Source: Veillonella sp. R32 (GTDB lineage: Bacteria > Bacillota > Negativicutes > Veillonellales > Veillonellaceae). From it: a stretch of DNA of 47,305 bases. The notes under the pieces were generated by a model, which saw nothing but the letters and a program-made list of their open reading frames with translations, searched no databases and was not told where the DNA came from. Numbering within the stretch: position 1 is the first letter of the stretch; each line of letters opens with the position of its first letter. Position numbers and translations under genes: made by a program. This document shows, one piece after another, positions 30,637 to 39,181 of this stretch. The stretch is from positions 1-47,305 of the forward strand of contig NZ_NMZQ01000006.1 of NCBI RefSeq assembly GCF_010093125.1, written 5' to 3'.

Positions 30637-30690
30637 AGCCCTATGATAAGTCGTTTCAGCGTGCGTAGAAACAATTATCATAGGGCTTTG
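30637..30690. terminator. Bidirectional terminator between moeA and fdhD
   Basis: AGCCCTATGATAA (30637-30649) and TTATCATAGGGCT (30675-30687) are perfect complements, with an inner GTTTC/GAAAC stem, between converging genes. Confidence 0.8.
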
Positions 30691-30740
30691 TTTATTCTAT
30701 TTGAGGAGTCACTCATTTACTTAATAGCTAATTTGCTTTG

Positions 30741-31502
30741 TTACAGGCTATCAGAGTATAAAGTTTCCAGACCTTGTATTCGCTCAGGATGAGTCATGCA
30801 TTTAAAGGAGTCTGGGCGTAATACATTACACAAGGTGATGTTATAAGAATCGGCTAAGGCTAGCCCTAAGGCTGTAGGCATGGCGCGAGAGCACATAATG
30901 GGAACGCCAAGACGATGCACTTTTTTTATAACCGATTGAGGTACACGACCGCTAAAAATTAAGATTTTGTCAGACGTATCAATGTGTTGGGTGACGATAA
31001 TTCCTAATAAACGATCCAGTACATTATGGCGACCTACATCCTCGGCATAGGCAATGACTTCACCAGCTTTGACGATAGCCCCTTCGTGAACCCCGTGAGA
31101 GGTGTGATGTGCTTTAGTAATAGAGTCCAATAAACTGCCATAGCTACAAATTTCATCAGCACTAACTGTAATTTGTGTGTTTTTTACAGGCCGTGCAGTA
31201 GGCATTGCGTCTTGGAAGTATTGAATATGATGAGCCAGCGTAACATCGATGCGATGAGTTTCACGACTCATAGAAATAGTGGCAATCTCATTAGGGCTTT
31301 CAATATGCTCTTCCATAAGACAATAACCAAGGATTAAATCACGAAAATCATGAGGGGAGGCGATTAAGGTGGTAATTAGGGTATTTTCTATGTATAGTTT
31401 ATAAGCCACTTCTTGTGAAATATCTAATTGTTCTTGGTGAGCTCCTTTGTTTTTTTCATAGGCAATGCATTGATAGTGATTGGTAGCCGATAAAGAATAC
31501 AT
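30741..31502 (-). CDS. fdhD: FdhD-like formate dehydrogenase accessory protein
   Basis: A 253-residue protein of the FdhD family, which carries sulfur from IscS to the molybdenum cofactor of formate dehydrogenase. Family segments visible: SPHDFRDLILGYCLMEEHI, GVHEGAIVKAGEVIAYAEDV followed by GRHNVLDRLLG, LIFSGRVPQSVIKKVHRLGV, and PIMCSRAMPTALGLALA. The GCGxCG motif that holds the catalytic CxxC of E. coli FdhD is not seen; one cysteine (EICSYGSLLD) lies there. So the sulfur relay may differ or use the single Cys. It converges with moeA and has AAGGAGGG before the ATG. Confidence 0.85.
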   Translation of the reverse strand: MYSLSATNHYQCIAYEKNKGAHQEQLDISQEVAYKLYIENTLITTLIASPHDFRDLILGYCLMEEHIESPNEIATISMSRETHRIDVTLAHHIQYFQDAMPTARPVKNTQITVSADEICSYGSLLDSITKAHHTSHGVHEGAIVKAGEVIAYAEDVGRHNVLDRLLGIIVTQHIDTSDKILIFSGRVPQSVIKKVHRLGVPIMCSRAMPTALGLALADSYNITLCNVLRPDSFKCMTHPERIQGLETLYSDSL

Positions 31503-31684
31503 AGTAAACCCTCCTTAGGTAATAGGTTGCTAATTAATTGACATAAATTTATCATAAAAATGTATATAAATACTATTGTCTACTAAAAATATAGGTTAAA
31601 AAAGCTACTTCTATAGTATCATGTGAGACCAGTGTAGACAATTGTTAATTAGGAATACTTAAAAAAGGATAACATAAGTTTAGG

Positions 31685-31714
31685 TTGACTAATCTAAATT
31701 TATAGATATATAAT
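31685..31714 (+). promoter_or_regulatory. Promoter of the first SLC1-type symporter gene
   Basis: TTGACT (31685-31690), 18 bases, TATAAT (31709-31714). The 326-base intergenic region 31503-31828 is AT-rich and also holds the fdhD promoter. No gene is seen in it. The paralogous symporter at 41326 has the same TTGACT-N18-TATAAT promoter. Confidence 0.7.
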
Positions 31715-31828
31715 AATTCAGTAACACCATTTTTAATGTTAGTTTTAAAAATGGTTTGGAATTGTTTATGTGTATAGAATAATGTTGTATTTGAGGCCAA
31801 GTCCTCGCGTTAGCAAAGGAAGTGAAAT

Positions 31829-33115
31829 ATGCAAATTCTAAAAAAATTAAGTCTTGCGTCTTGGATTATTATCGGTTTAATCGCCGGAGTTGTCGTTGGT
31901 GGCATAGCCCCAGAAGTGGGCAAAGCGATGAAGCCATTAGGTGATGTATTTATTCGCATGATTAAAATGATTGTAGTGCCATTGATTTTTAGTTCTTTAG
32001 TTATGGGGATTGCTGGTACCGGTGATTTTAAAAAATTAGGTCGTCTAGGAGGCAAAGCTATTCTTTGGTTTGAATTTGCCACGACCTTAGCGCTTATTGT
32101 GGGGCTATTCGCTGTTAATGTAATGGAGCCAGGCGTTGGCGTCGCATTGACACAAAATGGTGCTACTGAAGTAGTGACTAAAGCGGCGTCCGCTCATGGG
32201 GTTGATCATATTGAAATGTTGGTTAACATTGTGCCTACGAATATCGTTGATGCTATGGGTCGCGGTGATATGTTGCAAATTATTTTCTTTAGTTGTTTGT
32301 TTGCTATTGCAGCGGCTAGCACGGGGAAAGATGGACGTCAAATTATTGATTTATCCAAAGATTTAGCGCATATTATGTTCAAAGTGACTCACTACATTAT
32401 GTATGTGTCACCTGTTGGTATTTTTGGTGCCATTGCTTATACGGTAGGTGAATTTGGGCTTGGCATGTTATTGCCACTTTTGAAGCTCGTTTTGTGTTTG
32501 TATGCAGCGTTAATTTTATTCTTGGTCATTGTTATTTCCATTGCTTCCTTCTTAACCAAAACGAATTTATTCCCATTGTTAAAAGTGTTAAAAGAACCAC
32601 TTGTGTTGGCATTCTCCACGGCAGCTAGTGAAGCGGCCTTGCCAATTGCGATGGAAAAATTAGAACGGGCTGGCTTACCAAAACATATTGTAAGTTTTGT
32701 TTTACCATTGGGTTATACTTTTAATTTAGATGGCTCTACTTTATATAGTGCCTTAGCTGTTGTTTTTATTTCACAAGTATATGGCATTCCATTTCCGTTG
32801 GAATTACAACTTTTAATGCTTATTACTTTGATGTTGTCCACGAAAGGGATTGCTGCGGTACCAGGGGCATCACTCATCGTTATTGCCGGTACGGCAGCCG
32901 CCTTTGGCTTACCGGTGGAGGGGATTGCTATTATCCTTGGGGTTGACCGTATTTTAGATATGGCTCGTACTTTCTGTAATGTAACGGGGAACTGCGTAGC
33001 TGCAGCTGTGGTGGCCCGTTGGGAAAATGAAATTTCTCCAGAAGAATTGACAAAACGAATGAAAGAACCATTTAGTGAAGAAGAGATTGAAGCTTTAGTA
33101 TTCGAAGCTAAATAA
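31829..33115 (+). CDS. Dicarboxylate/amino acid:cation symporter (SLC1/DAACS), first copy
   Basis: A 428-residue secondary transporter of the glutamate/aspartate/dicarboxylate family with eight segments and two re-entrant hairpins. The hairpin 1 region reads AFSTAASEAALPIAMEKL, TM7 has NLDGSTLY (NMDGT motif), and TM8 has DRILDMARTFCNVTGN, whose Arg contacts the substrate side-chain carboxylate in glutamate transporters. The Asp of NVTGD that binds sodium in GltPh is Asn here, which favours proton coupling (inference). GGAAGTGA precedes the start. Own promoter and terminator. A very similar gene lies at 41326. Glutamate, aspartate, succinate or fumarate are possible substrates. Confidence 0.9.
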   Translation: MQILKKLSLASWIIIGLIAGVVVGGIAPEVGKAMKPLGDVFIRMIKMIVVPLIFSSLVMGIAGTGDFKKLGRLGGKAILWFEFATTLALIVGLFAVNVMEPGVGVALTQNGATEVVTKAASAHGVDHIEMLVNIVPTNIVDAMGRGDMLQIIFFSCLFAIAAASTGKDGRQIIDLSKDLAHIMFKVTHYIMYVSPVGIFGAIAYTVGEFGLGMLLPLLKLVLCLYAALILFLVIVISIASFLTKTNLFPLLKVLKEPLVLAFSTAASEAALPIAMEKLERAGLPKHIVSFVLPLGYTFNLDGSTLYSALAVVFISQVYGIPFPLELQLLMLITLMLSTKGIAAVPGASLIVIAGTAAAFGLPVEGIAIILGVDRILDMARTFCNVTGNCVAAAVVARWENEISPEELTKRMKEPFSEEEIEALVFEAK

Positions 33116-33130
33116 TTTAATAGTGAAGTT

Positions 33131-33207
33131 AAAAGACGTTCATGACATGTTCGCTCTCAGAGCTCTTACGAGCAAAGGTCGCTATACATTGTCATGAACG
33201 TCTTTTT
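33131..33207. terminator. Bidirectional terminator with the shared loop element (copy D)
   Basis: AAAAGACGTTCATGACA (33131-33147) and its exact complement (33190-33206) form the stem. The loop (33148-33189) has TTCGCTCTC at its start and GGTCGCTATACA at its end, with a GCTC/GAGC mini-stem between, the same plan as the loops at 22474-22898, though the stem sequence is unrelated. It lies between converging genes. Confidence 0.8.
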
Positions 33208-33222
33208 TTCCTATAAAAAGAG

Positions 33223-34236
33223 TTAGCTCCGAATGCTAAAGCTTTCCCTATATTCCAGGCGAGCTTCTACGCGATAATCGCGTTGCTCGTCTAGGGTGTC
33301 GCCATTGAGTAGGGTTATGCAAAGTTCTACGGCTTTTTGGCAGAGTAGGTCTAGGCGGTTATCTAAACTCGTTAGGGTAGGGGTAGCGCATTCGGCCAAG
33401 ACAGAGTTGTTACAACCAATTACAGGAATGGTATGTTCGGTATTGGTTGTTTTTTCATGTGCTAGTATTGTTCGTTGGGCCCCTACGGCGAGTAGATCTT
33501 CTGAGGTAATGATAGCATCAATGGGGATTTGTTGCTCTAAGAGCGTTTCAATAGCTGCACTGGCTGATTCTAAGGAACGGTCAATTTGCTGGATAAGTTT
33601 AGGTTCTTGGCTCAATTGATGATGGGCAATACCCTTGGTATAGCCATTGAGTTTTTGACGACCGCTATGGGTGAGGGCATCGTAGAGATAGGCGATAGCT
33701 TGACAACCACGAGCGGCTAAGAGACTTACAAGCTGGAAGATACCGGCTTCTTCATCACAAACGATACTAAAACCTTCTGGTAAATGGTAATTGCTATTGA
33801 TGGTAATTATAGGTGTTGTTTTCGACAGTTCTTTTAAATAGTGAATGTCTGCAGTAGCTGCTAAAGGGCTACCGATAATAATCATAGCGTCAACATATTT
33901 ATTTTTTAAGTCAGAAATATATTTTTGTTTTGGTTGCGTGCCACTGCCTGTGCAACAAAGGACAATATCAAAATTATGGCTCCGAAGTTCGGTTTCTAAA
34001 ATAGAAACGGCTTTGGCATAGAAGGCGTCACCTACATCACTGCATACTACACCAATAACGCGCATAGTATTTAGGGTTAATCCTCTAGCAAAGGGATTAG
34101 GAGTATAATTTAATTTTTTCATAGCTTGCGCTACTTTTTCACGGGTCTTAGGGCTTACGGTAGCACTGCCGTTAAGGACGCGTGAAACCGTGGCAATGGA
34201 TACATTGGCTTCTTTTGCAATATCGTAGATGGTCAT
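33223..34236 (-). CDS. LacI-family transcriptional regulator of the uronate genes
   Basis: A 337-residue repressor. The DNA-binding head is complete: TIYDIAKEANVSIATVSRVL, NGSATVSPKTREKVAQAMKK and LNYTPNPFARGL. The periplasmic-binding-like effector domain starts TMRVIGVVCSDVGDAFYAKA. It is divergent from uxaC, with two perfect TGTAAGCGCTTACA palindromes between, the kind of site bound by LacI-family proteins. It probably represses the uxa genes until a uronate or an intermediate is present. AAGGAG lies before the ATG. It could alternatively be a more global CcpA-like protein, since the sites also fit the cre consensus, but adjacency favours the local role. Confidence 0.85.
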   Translation of the reverse strand: MTIYDIAKEANVSIATVSRVLNGSATVSPKTREKVAQAMKKLNYTPNPFARGLTLNTMRVIGVVCSDVGDAFYAKAVSILETELRSHNFDIVLCCTGSGTQPKQKYISDLKNKYVDAMIIIGSPLAATADIHYLKELSKTTPIITINSNYHLPEGFSIVCDEEAGIFQLVSLLAARGCQAIAYLYDALTHSGRQKLNGYTKGIAHHQLSQEPKLIQQIDRSLESASAAIETLLEQQIPIDAIITSEDLLAVGAQRTILAHEKTTNTEHTIPVIGCNNSVLAECATPTLTSLDNRLDLLCQKAVELCITLLNGDTLDEQRDYRVEARLEYRESFSIRS

Positions 34237-34444
34237 AGTGACTCCTTAGGTAAATTGTATTCTAAGTTTTGAGGTAGTATAGCAAATCTTTCTTATAAAA
34301 TCAAGGTTTTCTCATAAAATCAAAATTTTATACAAATCGTTGTAGTTGATGTGAGTAAAATGCATATTAAATAGTATAATTACCTAGTATTATACTTAAA
34401 ATGCAAAATTGTAATTTTTGCTATACATCAAAAATATTAAGTGC

Positions 34445-34450
34445 TATAAT
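34445..34450 (+). promoter_or_regulatory. -10 element of the uxa operon promoter
   Basis: TATAAT at 34445-34450, thirteen bases before the first operator, so the operator covers the expected start site. A -35 is not convincing (TTGCTA at 34418-34423 is too far, spacer 21). Confidence 0.5.
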
Positions 34451-34462
34451 CGATTCATAAAA

Positions 34463-34476
34463 TGTAAGCGCTTACA
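34463..34476. promoter_or_regulatory. LacI-family operator O1 upstream of uxaC
   Basis: A perfect 14-base palindrome TGTAAGCGCTTACA at about +6 to +19 of the predicted transcript. It fits the LacI-family/cre pattern. Confidence 0.8.
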
Positions 34477-34573
34477 AAAGCAACCTATTGACTACCGACT
34501 AGCTATATTAGCTGTACCTTTAATATCTTTAACTATGTTTCCCCTTTGGTGATAAATAGGGTGTACCTATAAA

Positions 34574-34587
34574 TGTAAGCGCTTACA
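34574..34587. promoter_or_regulatory. LacI-family operator O2 upstream of uxaC
   Basis: A second identical palindrome, centre-to-centre 111 bases from the first, inside the predicted leader. A half site, TGTAAGCGCAAC, follows at 34635. The paired sites suggest repression by looping or road-block. Confidence 0.8.
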
Positions 34588-34673
34588 ATTTATATCGTTC
34601 GTATTAAAATATGGCATATACAGTGTGTAAGTCGTGTAAGCGCAACGGATTCTAGGTATAGGAGATGACGACA

Positions 34674-36077
34674 ATGAAACAATTTATGGACGAAAACTTT
34701 TTATTAGAAACTGAAACAGCTAAGGTGTTATATCATGAACATGCAGCTAAGATGCCAATCATTGATTATCACTGTCATATTTCACCTCAAGAAATTGCAG
34801 AAAATCATCGTTTCAAAAGCATTACGGAAGCTTGGCTTGGTGGTGATCATTATAAATGGCGCCTCATTCGTTCAAATGGCACGCCTGAAAATAAGATTAC
34901 AGGTAATGAGTCGGATGATTACACTAAGTTTTTAGAATATGCAAAAGCATTACCACGTGCTATTGGCAATCCGTTGTATCATTGGAGTCATTTAGAATTA
35001 CAGCGTTATTTTGATGTAAAGATTCCGTTGACAGAGCGGACAGCTAAGGAAATTTTCGACCACTGTAACAAACGTTTACAAGCAGAAGATATGACAGTAC
35101 AAGGGATTATTAAAAAATCCAATGTGGCAGTTATTTGTACTACTGATGATCCAGCAGACTCTTTGGAATGGCATGCTAAGATCAAAGCAGATGGTCTTTG
35201 CACGGCTAAAGTAGTGCCAGCTATGCGTCCTGATAAAGTACTAGCTCCCCAAAAAGAAGGATTTGCTCAGTATATTAAAACTTTAGCTACCGCAGCTGAT
35301 ATGAATATTGATACGGTAGCTGATGTAAAAGAAGCCCTTAAGAAACGAATTGCTTTCTTCCATGACATGGGCTGTCGCGCATCGGATCATGCCTTAAAAT
35401 ATATGTTCTGGCGCGAAGCTGATGACGCTACGGTAGAAGCGATTTTCCAAAAAGCCTTACAGGGAGACGCTATTACTGATGCTGAAGATGAAATGTATAA
35501 AACAAGTATTTTCCAAGTGTTGGCGGCTGAATATAATCGCTTAGGTTGGGGGATGCAATTGCACTATGCAACTCTTCGCGATAATAATACCCCTATGTTT
35601 AAGAAAATGGGGCCTGATACAGGCTTTGATTCAATCGCAGAAGGTAATTGTGGTCAAGGTTTGGTAGCCTTTTTAGATGGCTTACAAACAAAAGGAATTT
35701 TACCAAAAACGATAATTTATTCTGGCAATCCTAATGATAATGCCTTGATTGGAACTATTATTGGTTGCTATCAAGATGAAGGCGTGCGTTGCAAAGTACA
35801 GCAAGGCGCTGCTTGGTGGTTTAACGATACGAAACATGGTATGGAAGCACAATTAACGTCTATTGCTGATTTATCTATTGTAGGTAATATTCTTGGCATG
35901 TTAACAGATTCTCGATCCTTCTTATCTTACGCTCGTCATGAATACTATCGTCGTATTCTATGCAACTGGTTAGGGCATTTAGTAGAAAATGGCGAATATC
36001 CTAATGACTTAGACACCTTAGGTGGTTTGGTAGAAGATATTTGTTACAACAATGTAGCTGCGTATTTTAACTTTTAA
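34674..36077 (+). CDS. uxaC: Uronate isomerase
   Basis: A 467-residue amidohydrolase-fold isomerase converting D-glucuronate to D-fructuronate and D-galacturonate to D-tagaturonate. MDENFLLETETAKVLYHEHA and PIIDYHCHISPQEIAENHRF, then WLGGDHYKWRLIRSNG, match E. coli UxaC closely, including the HxH metal motif. GWGMQLHYATLRDNN and SYARHEYYRRILCNWLG are further family blocks. The ATG at 34674 is chosen because GGAG lies eight bases upstream; the in-frame ATG at 34665 touches it. First gene of the uxa operon, which continues with uxaB, uxaA and the transporter in the same direction. Confidence 0.96.
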   Translation: MKQFMDENFLLETETAKVLYHEHAAKMPIIDYHCHISPQEIAENHRFKSITEAWLGGDHYKWRLIRSNGTPENKITGNESDDYTKFLEYAKALPRAIGNPLYHWSHLELQRYFDVKIPLTERTAKEIFDHCNKRLQAEDMTVQGIIKKSNVAVICTTDDPADSLEWHAKIKADGLCTAKVVPAMRPDKVLAPQKEGFAQYIKTLATAADMNIDTVADVKEALKKRIAFFHDMGCRASDHALKYMFWREADDATVEAIFQKALQGDAITDAEDEMYKTSIFQVLAAEYNRLGWGMQLHYATLRDNNTPMFKKMGPDTGFDSIAEGNCGQGLVAFLDGLQTKGILPKTIIYSGNPNDNALIGTIIGCYQDEGVRCKVQQGAAWWFNDTKHGMEAQLTSIADLSIVGNILGMLTDSRSFLSYARHEYYRRILCNWLGHLVENGEYPNDLDTLGGLVEDICYNNVAAYFNF

Positions 36078-36128
36078 AGTAGTTATTAATTTTAGAAAAT
36101 AGGGTAATAGAAATAGCTAGGAGATTAT

Positions 36129-37595
36129 ATGAAAGCGATTCAAGAACTGTATGCTGTGAAAAAACGACCGTTGAAAGTATTACAATTTGGGGAAGGTAAT
36201 TTTTTACGAGCTTTTGTTGATTATGCCATTGATGTGGCCAATGAAAAAGGTGTGTTCAATAGTAATGTAGCCATTGTGGTGCCGATTAAAGGCTGTGAAG
36301 TATGCGATCGTTTCAGCAAACAAAATAATGTGTATACGGTTTGCTTACGTGGTAAAAAGAATGGTCAAGTATATGAAGAAAATCGCCCCATTACGTGCAT
36401 TAATCAAGTAGTGAGTGCTTATGATAATTATGAAGCATTTATAAAATTAGCACATACGCCAGAACTTGAGTTTGTTGTATCTAATACAACGGAAGCAGGG
36501 ATTGTTTACGATAGTGCGGATTCCTTTGAAAGTTGCCCCCCTATGACGTTCCCAGGAAAGTTAACTAAGTTTTTATATGAACGGTTTACTCATTTTAAAG
36601 GGGATATAACTAAAGGGTTAACCATGTTGCCCGTAGAGTTAATCGAAAAAAATGGGGAAGCCTTAGAACATTGTGTCTTGCAGTTCATTGAGCAATGGCA
36701 GTTACCAGCTGAATTTAAAACTTGGGTAACAACGCATTGTCGTTTTGTAGGCACTTTAGTTGACCGCATCGTAACTGGCTATCCTCATGGACAAGTGGCA
36801 GAGTTTCACGAACAGCTAGGCTATACTGATGAATTGATTGCTGTAGCCGAGCCATTTGGTTTATGGGTTATTGGCGATGAAGCAGTAGCACCAGTTTTAC
36901 CATTATCGTCGGATAAATTAGAAGTTGAATTTACCAATCAATTAGAAGTTTATAAAGAACGTAAAGTTCGTATTTTAAATGGTGCTCATACATCTATGGT
37001 ATTAGGGGCTTATTTGGCTGGTTTTGATTATGTAAATCAATGTATGGATGATTTGGCTATTCGTACACAATTAGAACAATCTGTATTTGAAGAAATTGTG
37101 CCTACTGTTCATATGCCTCGTGAAAAAGCAGTGGGTTTTGCGAGAGAGGTATTTGGCCGATTTGAAAATCCCTTTGTACAGCATGCCTTATTATCTATTT
37201 CTTTAAATTCCATTTCTAAATGGCGCGCTCGCGTATTACCAACCTTTAAAGATTATGTAGCGTCCCATAAAGCACTGCCAAAATGGTTAACCTATTCGTT
37301 AGCAGCGTTGCTCGCTTTTTATCGTACTACGGAGCAAGGCGAGGGCTGTTTAATGGGGCATCGTGGTGAAACGACCTATGAAATTCATGATGATGCTGAT
37401 AAATTAGCTGTAGTGGCTACTGCAGCGGCTTTAGATACTAAGACGTATGCATTAACTCTTTTACAACGCGAGGATTTTTGGGGTGAAGATTTAACTCAAA
37501 TTCCTAGGTTAGCGGAGGCTGTTGTGACTACATTACTAGCTTTTGAAAGCGAGGGTATTGGTCAGTATATAGCTAAGCTTGGTGAAGTAAAATAA
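36129..37595 (+). CDS. uxaB: Tagaturonate reductase
   Basis: A 488-residue NAD-dependent reductase of the mannitol dehydrogenase superfamily that reduces D-tagaturonate to D-altronate. VLQFGEGNFLRAFVDYAIDV is the UxaB nucleotide-binding start, VSNTTEAGIVY and GLTMLPVELIEKNGEALEHC follow, and RKVRILNGAHTSMVLGAYLA carries the catalytic lysine region. UxaB rather than UxuB is preferred because of this motif set and its position between uxaC and uxaA. The start follows TAGGAG, 51 bases after uxaC, and the stop is ten bases before uxaA. Confidence 0.93.
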   Translation: MKAIQELYAVKKRPLKVLQFGEGNFLRAFVDYAIDVANEKGVFNSNVAIVVPIKGCEVCDRFSKQNNVYTVCLRGKKNGQVYEENRPITCINQVVSAYDNYEAFIKLAHTPELEFVVSNTTEAGIVYDSADSFESCPPMTFPGKLTKFLYERFTHFKGDITKGLTMLPVELIEKNGEALEHCVLQFIEQWQLPAEFKTWVTTHCRFVGTLVDRIVTGYPHGQVAEFHEQLGYTDELIAVAEPFGLWVIGDEAVAPVLPLSSDKLEVEFTNQLEVYKERKVRILNGAHTSMVLGAYLAGFDYVNQCMDDLAIRTQLEQSVFEEIVPTVHMPREKAVGFAREVFGRFENPFVQHALLSISLNSISKWRARVLPTFKDYVASHKALPKWLTYSLAALLAFYRTTEQGEGCLMGHRGETTYEIHDDADKLAVVATAAALDTKTYALTLLQREDFWGEDLTQIPRLAEAVVTTLLAFESEGIGQYIAKLGEVK

Positions 37596-37605
37596 GGAGT
37601 ACCTA

Positions 37606-39141
37606 ATGTTAGTAAATGATGTAATTCAAGATACCGAAGCGATTACAACAAAGGTATTGCGCATTCATCCGAGTGACAATGTGGCCGTAGCGGTGGTACC
37701 TATAGAAGCAGGTACTACCTTACAGATTGCCGATAGTACGGTGACAACCTTTGAGGCCATTCCTATGGGCCATAAAATTGCCTTACAGCCCATTGCTAAA
37801 GGGAGCAATATTATAAAATATGGGTATCCTATTGGCCATGCAAAATTAGATATTATGCCTGGTGCATGGGTACACTCACATAATGTGCAAAGTAACTTAG
37901 GCGATTTATTAGCCTATACCTATGAGCCAGTGCCTGCGGTTACAGCTGAGCCAGTGATTACGGGTAAAGCGTATACCTTTGAAGGGTATCGGCGTGATGA
38001 TGGTAAGGTGGGCATTCGCAATGAAGTGTGGATTATTCCTACGGTAGGTTGTGTTAACGGCATTGCTAAGACGTTGGCTCGTATGGCTGAAACGATACCT
38101 CATGAATTTGTAGATGGTATTTATGCCTATGCACATCCTCATGGTTGTTCGCAATTAGGTGATGATCAACTTCATACGCAACGTATTTTAAGTGGGCTTA
38201 TTCATAATCCAAATGCTGGTGCTGTTTTAGTGGTAGGTCTGGGGTGTGAAAATAATCAGATTTCATTGTTAAAAGAAGTAATTGGTGATTATAATCCAGC
38301 GCGAGTTAAGTTTATGACCTGCCAAGACGTGGCCGATGAGTTAGCAACTGGCGAAGCCTTGCTACAAGAATTAGTTGCTTATGCGAATCAGAGTAGGCGG
38401 ACAACTTGTCCCGCCTCTGAATTAACCTTAGGGCTAAAATGTGGAGGTTCTGATGGTTTTTCAGGGATTACAGCTAACCCTTTGGTAGGTGAAATATCCA
38501 ACCGCATTGTAGAGTCTGGTGGTACTTCTATTTTGACCGAAGTGCCTGAAATGTTTGGGGCTGAAACGATTCTTATGAATCGCTGCCGTAATAAGGCTGT
38601 ATTTGAAAAGACAGTAGCTTTAATTAATAATTTTAAGACGTATTTTAAGAGTTATGGGGAAGAAGTCGACGAAAACCCATCGCCTGGTAATAAGGCAGGA
38701 GGCATTACAACTTTAGAAGATAAATCGTTAGGCTGTGTACAAAAAGCGGGCGATGCTATTGTGGAAGATGTATTAGCCTATGGGGAAATAGCAAATCATA
38801 AAGGGCTAAACTTATTACAAGCACCTGGTAATGACTTGGTGGCAGCTACCGCCCTTGCGGCGTCAGGGGCACAAATGGTGTTATTTACAACAGGCCGTGG
38901 TACACCATTTGCTTCGCCAGTACCAACTGTAAAAATTGCAAGTAATACAAAATTGGCGAATTTTAAGAAAAATTGGATAGATTTTGATGCAGGCTCATTA
39001 TTAAGCGGTGAATCAATGGAGTCTGTAGGAGACAGATTCATACAGTATATTTTGGACGTGGCTTCGGGTCGCACTCATGTCAGCGCTGAAGCTTTGGACA
39101 AAAGTGAATTAGCTATATTTAAAGACGGCGTAACTTTATAG
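37606..39141 (+). CDS. uxaA: Altronate dehydratase
   Basis: A 511-residue iron-dependent dehydratase that turns D-altronate into 2-keto-3-deoxy-D-gluconate. The N-terminal SAF-like domain (to about residue 105) and the large UxaA domain are both present: FEGYRRDDGKVGIRNEVWII, PHGCSQLGDDQLHTQRIL, GLGCENNQ, LKCGGSDGFSGITANPLVG, SPGNKAGGITTLEDKSLGC and TTGRGTPFASPVPTVK. Full-length single-chain form. It follows uxaB with AAGGAG before the ATG. The KDG kinase and aldolase that finish the route are not in the window. Confidence 0.95.
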   Translation: MLVNDVIQDTEAITTKVLRIHPSDNVAVAVVPIEAGTTLQIADSTVTTFEAIPMGHKIALQPIAKGSNIIKYGYPIGHAKLDIMPGAWVHSHNVQSNLGDLLAYTYEPVPAVTAEPVITGKAYTFEGYRRDDGKVGIRNEVWIIPTVGCVNGIAKTLARMAETIPHEFVDGIYAYAHPHGCSQLGDDQLHTQRILSGLIHNPNAGAVLVVGLGCENNQISLLKEVIGDYNPARVKFMTCQDVADELATGEALLQELVAYANQSRRTTCPASELTLGLKCGGSDGFSGITANPLVGEISNRIVESGGTSILTEVPEMFGAETILMNRCRNKAVFEKTVALINNFKTYFKSYGEEVDENPSPGNKAGGITTLEDKSLGCVQKAGDAIVEDVLAYGEIANHKGLNLLQAPGNDLVAATALAASGAQMVLFTTGRGTPFASPVPTVKIASNTKLANFKKNWIDFDAGSLLSGESMESVGDRFIQYILDVASGRTHVSAEALDKSELAIFKDGVTL

Positions 39142-39181
39142 TGGTAGAGGTGCTATAAAGTACCCTTTGGAGGGGTTTCAC

